Source: Bryobacteraceae bacterium
GTDB lineage: Bacteria; Acidobacteriota; Terriglobia; Bryobacterales; Bryobacteraceae
Reading direction: 5' to 3'
Length of the DNA: 7,594 nucleotides
Assembly: GCA_029975915.1 (NCBI GenBank)
Contig: JARKOC010000127.1
Location: 1 to 7,594 of the forward strand
The position numbers and the translations under genes are program-made. A model generated the notes under the pieces. The model was not told the DNA's origin and did no database searches. It was given only the letters and a program-made list of their open reading frames with translations. Positions within the stretch are counted from its first letter, which is position 1. Each line of letters begins with the position of its first letter. Below, in pieces: positions 6,127 to 7,594 of this stretch.

Positions 6127-6153
6127 CGCCCATGATCAGTCCTGTCATGGGCG
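6127..6153 (+). terminator. Intergenic hairpin after the cupin gene, terminator-like without U tract
   Basis: CGCCCATGA (6127-6135) and TCATGGGCG (6145-6153) form a perfect 9-bp stem with a 9-base loop, nine bases after the cupin stop. It can extend by a T-G and a T-A pair. No T run follows on the plus strand, so it may be a weak terminator or a 3'-end stabiliser that limits expression of the nuclease and channel genes. The structure is clear; the role is inferred. Confidence 0.5.
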
Positions 6154-6179
6154 GACGAATGTCGTAGCAGGGCATACCC

Positions 6180-6758
6180 ATGCATCGTAATGCCATACTC
6201 TTCTGGATTGTCATCGGAGTCCTCTGTTCATCGTCGCTTTTTTACGGCGTCAACGCTGCACGGCAGAGCCGAAGTATCCATCACAGCGGCGGCGCCCTGG
6301 CGAGTGGAGACGTTGTCCGGCTCGACAGGGTCATCGACGGCGATACCATCACGGTCGTGAAAGAGGGGGATCCTCCCGCCACGATTAGAATCCTGGGCAT
6401 AAAGGCCCTGGAGTCGAAGGTGGCGAAGGACCCGGCCTCAGTCTTCGGCAAGGCCTCCATCCTCGGGCTTGAGCGTAGTATGGCGGGTCGGCCGGTCCGC
6501 ATAATGCTCAACAGCAACCCGAAAGACTCGCGGGGAAGGTATCTCGCCACCCTGTTCGTGAATGACAAGGACATCGGGCTGGAACTGATCCGGGAAGGGT
6601 TGGTGCTCGTTTACTCAGTCTATCCGTTCCCTGCCATGTCCATCTATCTCCATGAACAGGAACTGGCCCGGGCGGGCAAGAAGGGGCTCTGGGGAGACCC
6701 GGAAGTCAAGAGGCGAGCCATCGCCCTGATTGAGGAATGGCAGGGACAATCACAATGA
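6180..6758 (+). CDS. Membrane-anchored staphylococcal-nuclease-like protein (thermonuclease/SNase domain)
   Basis: This protein has 192 residues. Residues 5-25 are a hydrophobic helix near the N-terminus, a signal peptide or anchor, so the domain probably lies outside the inner membrane. The SNase OB-fold covers about 46-172: VIDGDT (51-56), IRILGI (69-74), then E78; DSRGRYLATLFV (116-127); IGLELIREGLV (132-142); and YLHEQELARAGKKGLWG (156-172). Compared with S. aureus nuclease, the catalytic Arg35, Glu43 and Arg87 equivalents look retained (R70, E78, R120). The calcium ligand Asp40 aligns with K75, and the following Thr-Pro is Ala-Leu. Calcium-dependent nuclease activity is therefore doubtful. 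An in-frame TAG at 6165-6167 rules out a longer upstream start, although the ribosome site before ATG 6180 is weak. Its stop overlaps the channel gene start by four bases (ATGA), indicating coupled expression with the channel. Confidence 0.9.
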   Translation: MHRNAILFWIVIGVLCSSSLFYGVNAARQSRSIHHSGGALASGDVVRLDRVIDGDTITVVKEGDPPATIRILGIKALESKVAKDPASVFGKASILGLERSMAGRPVRIMLNSNPKDSRGRYLATLFVNDKDIGLELIREGLVLVYSVYPFPAMSIYLHEQELARAGKKGLWGDPEVKRRAIALIEEWQGQSQ

Positions 6759-7594
6759 TAATCCAGCTGATCCGCTACTTCAGGCATGCGATTTTCCTCA
6801 ATCCCAGTTCGGTAATCCGGGTTTCCGTCCTCCTTGTGGCGATGCTCGCCTACGGGACCACCGGCTTTCTCTATTTCGAACTGTCGGAAAATCCGGACCT
6901 GGTTTGGACCGACGGCCTCTGGTACACCCTTGTGACCATGACCACCGTGGGGTACGGCGATTTCTTCCCCAAGACCTCGGCCGGGAGGTTCCTGGTGGGA
7001 TGGCCGGTGATGTTTTTCGGCATCGGCCTGCTGGGGTACGCCCTGTCCATGATCGCTGCGGCCCTGGTCACGGAAAAATCGAAGGAGTTGAAGGGTATGA
7101 TGACGTTCTCTCTGAAAGATCACCTGGTGATTTTCAACTTTCCCGGCGTCACGATGATCGAAAGGGTCATCGAGGAATTGCGGCTCGATTCCTGCTTCGG
7201 CAGGGAACGGCAGGTGGTCCTTATCGACGATGACCTTGCCGAACTCCCGGCGGAGCTGCAGAAACTGCATGTACATTTCGTCAAGGGGAACCCCACCCGG
7301 GATGAGACCCTGAAAAGGGCGTCCATCGACGAGGCGACCCATGCTGTCATCCTGAGCAAGAAGCCGGGAGATCCCGCCTCCGACAATCTGAACATCTCCA
7401 TCACGCTTGCCATCGAAGGCCGGAGCAGGAAGGTGAACACCGTTGTCGAATGTATGGACCCCGCAACGGAGGAACTGCTCCGCAAGGCGGGATGCGACCG
7501 GATCGTCTGCACCTCGCGTTTCGGGGCCAATTTCATGAGTCAGGAGCTGCTGAATCCCGGGGTTCAGGAAGTGCTGGACGACCTGCTCAGTTCC
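6755..7594 (+). CDS. Two-transmembrane potassium channel with RCK/TrkA-N-like domain, truncated by window edge
   Basis: From ATG 6755 the frame stays open for 280 codons to the right edge. Residues 19-41 form the first transmembrane helix, 52-62 the pore helix, TTVGYGD (63-69) the potassium selectivity filter, and 80-105 the second helix. From residue 121 a cytoplasmic Rossmann-like domain follows: KDHLVIFN at strand 1, QVVLIDDD (153-160) at strand 2 with acidic end, VHFVKGNPTRDETLKRA (173-189) as the classic RCK segment, and THAVILS (195-201) at strand 4. This is the MthK-type plan: a tetrameric inner-membrane potassium channel gated by ligands on RCK domains. The usual glycine-rich loop after strand 1 is replaced by FNFPGVT (127-133), so ordinary NAD binding is unlikely. 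The start overlaps the SNase-like gene by four bases. Whether a TrkA-C domain or a second RCK follows cannot be seen. Confidence 0.94.
   Translation, partial: MIIQLIRYFRHAIFLNPSSVIRVSVLLVAMLAYGTTGFLYFELSENPDLVWTDGLWYTLVTMTTVGYGDFFPKTSAGRFLVGWPVMFFGIGLLGYALSMIAAALVTEKSKELKGMMTFSLKDHLVIFNFPGVTMIERVIEELRLDSCFGRERQVVLIDDDLAELPAELQKLHVHFVKGNPTRDETLKRASIDEATHAVILSKKPGDPASDNLNISITLAIEGRSRKVNTVVECMDPATEELLRKAGCDRIVCTSRFGANFMSQELLNPGVQEVLDDLLSS

Noticed and set aside
6644..7342. Minus-strand reading frame of 232 codons opposite the channel gene
   Set aside because: It is antisense to the selectivity filter and RCK coding sequence and has no motif of its own.

Overview
This is a GC-rich window with eight protein genes in two divergent blocks. 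Five genes point left (minus strand, 1-5488) and three point right (plus strand, 5752-7594). I see no rRNA, tRNA, CRISPR array, insertion sequence or phage gene. Dense coding, high-GC third positions, strong purine-rich ribosome binding sites and these gene families suggest a Gram-negative bacterium, possibly a Desulfuromonadota (Geobacter-like) relative. That placement is an impression from gene content, not a demonstrated assignment.

Minus block, read from 5488 leftwards. The first gene is a glyoxalase-II-like metallo-beta-lactamase-fold hydrolase with all metal ligands present. A roughly 100-base leader follows. Then comes a compact run of four genes: a fusion of an RsbW-like ATPase fold with one clear and one faint GNAT acyltransferase region; a 12-helix MFS exporter of the EntS/MFS_3 type; and two consecutive, strongly diverged PaaK/LuxE-like adenylate-forming enzymes, the second cut by the left window edge. 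The fusion and exporter genes overlap by one base (TAATG). The two adenylating-enzyme genes are four bases apart. A 99-base gap with a hairpin and a strong Shine-Dalgarno separates the exporter from the adenylating pair. The set (acid activation, acyl transfer, export, possible switch domain) looks like an undescribed small-molecule or conjugate pathway. The product cannot be read from the sequence.

Plus block, read from 5752 rightwards. It holds a small cupin lacking the usual histidine metal ligands, then, after a 62-base gap with a 9-bp hairpin, a membrane-anchored staphylococcal-nuclease-like protein. That gene overlaps by four bases a two-helix potassium channel with a TTVGYGD filter and a cytoplasmic RCK/TrkA-N-like domain, which runs off the right edge.

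The 263-base region between the blocks (5489-5751) has no gene and carries candidate sigma70-type promoters in both directions. The most interesting points are the four-gene acyl-activation/export cluster, the degenerate ATPase-GNAT fusion, and a hairpin whose loop could pair with the Shine-Dalgarno of the first adenylating-enzyme gene.
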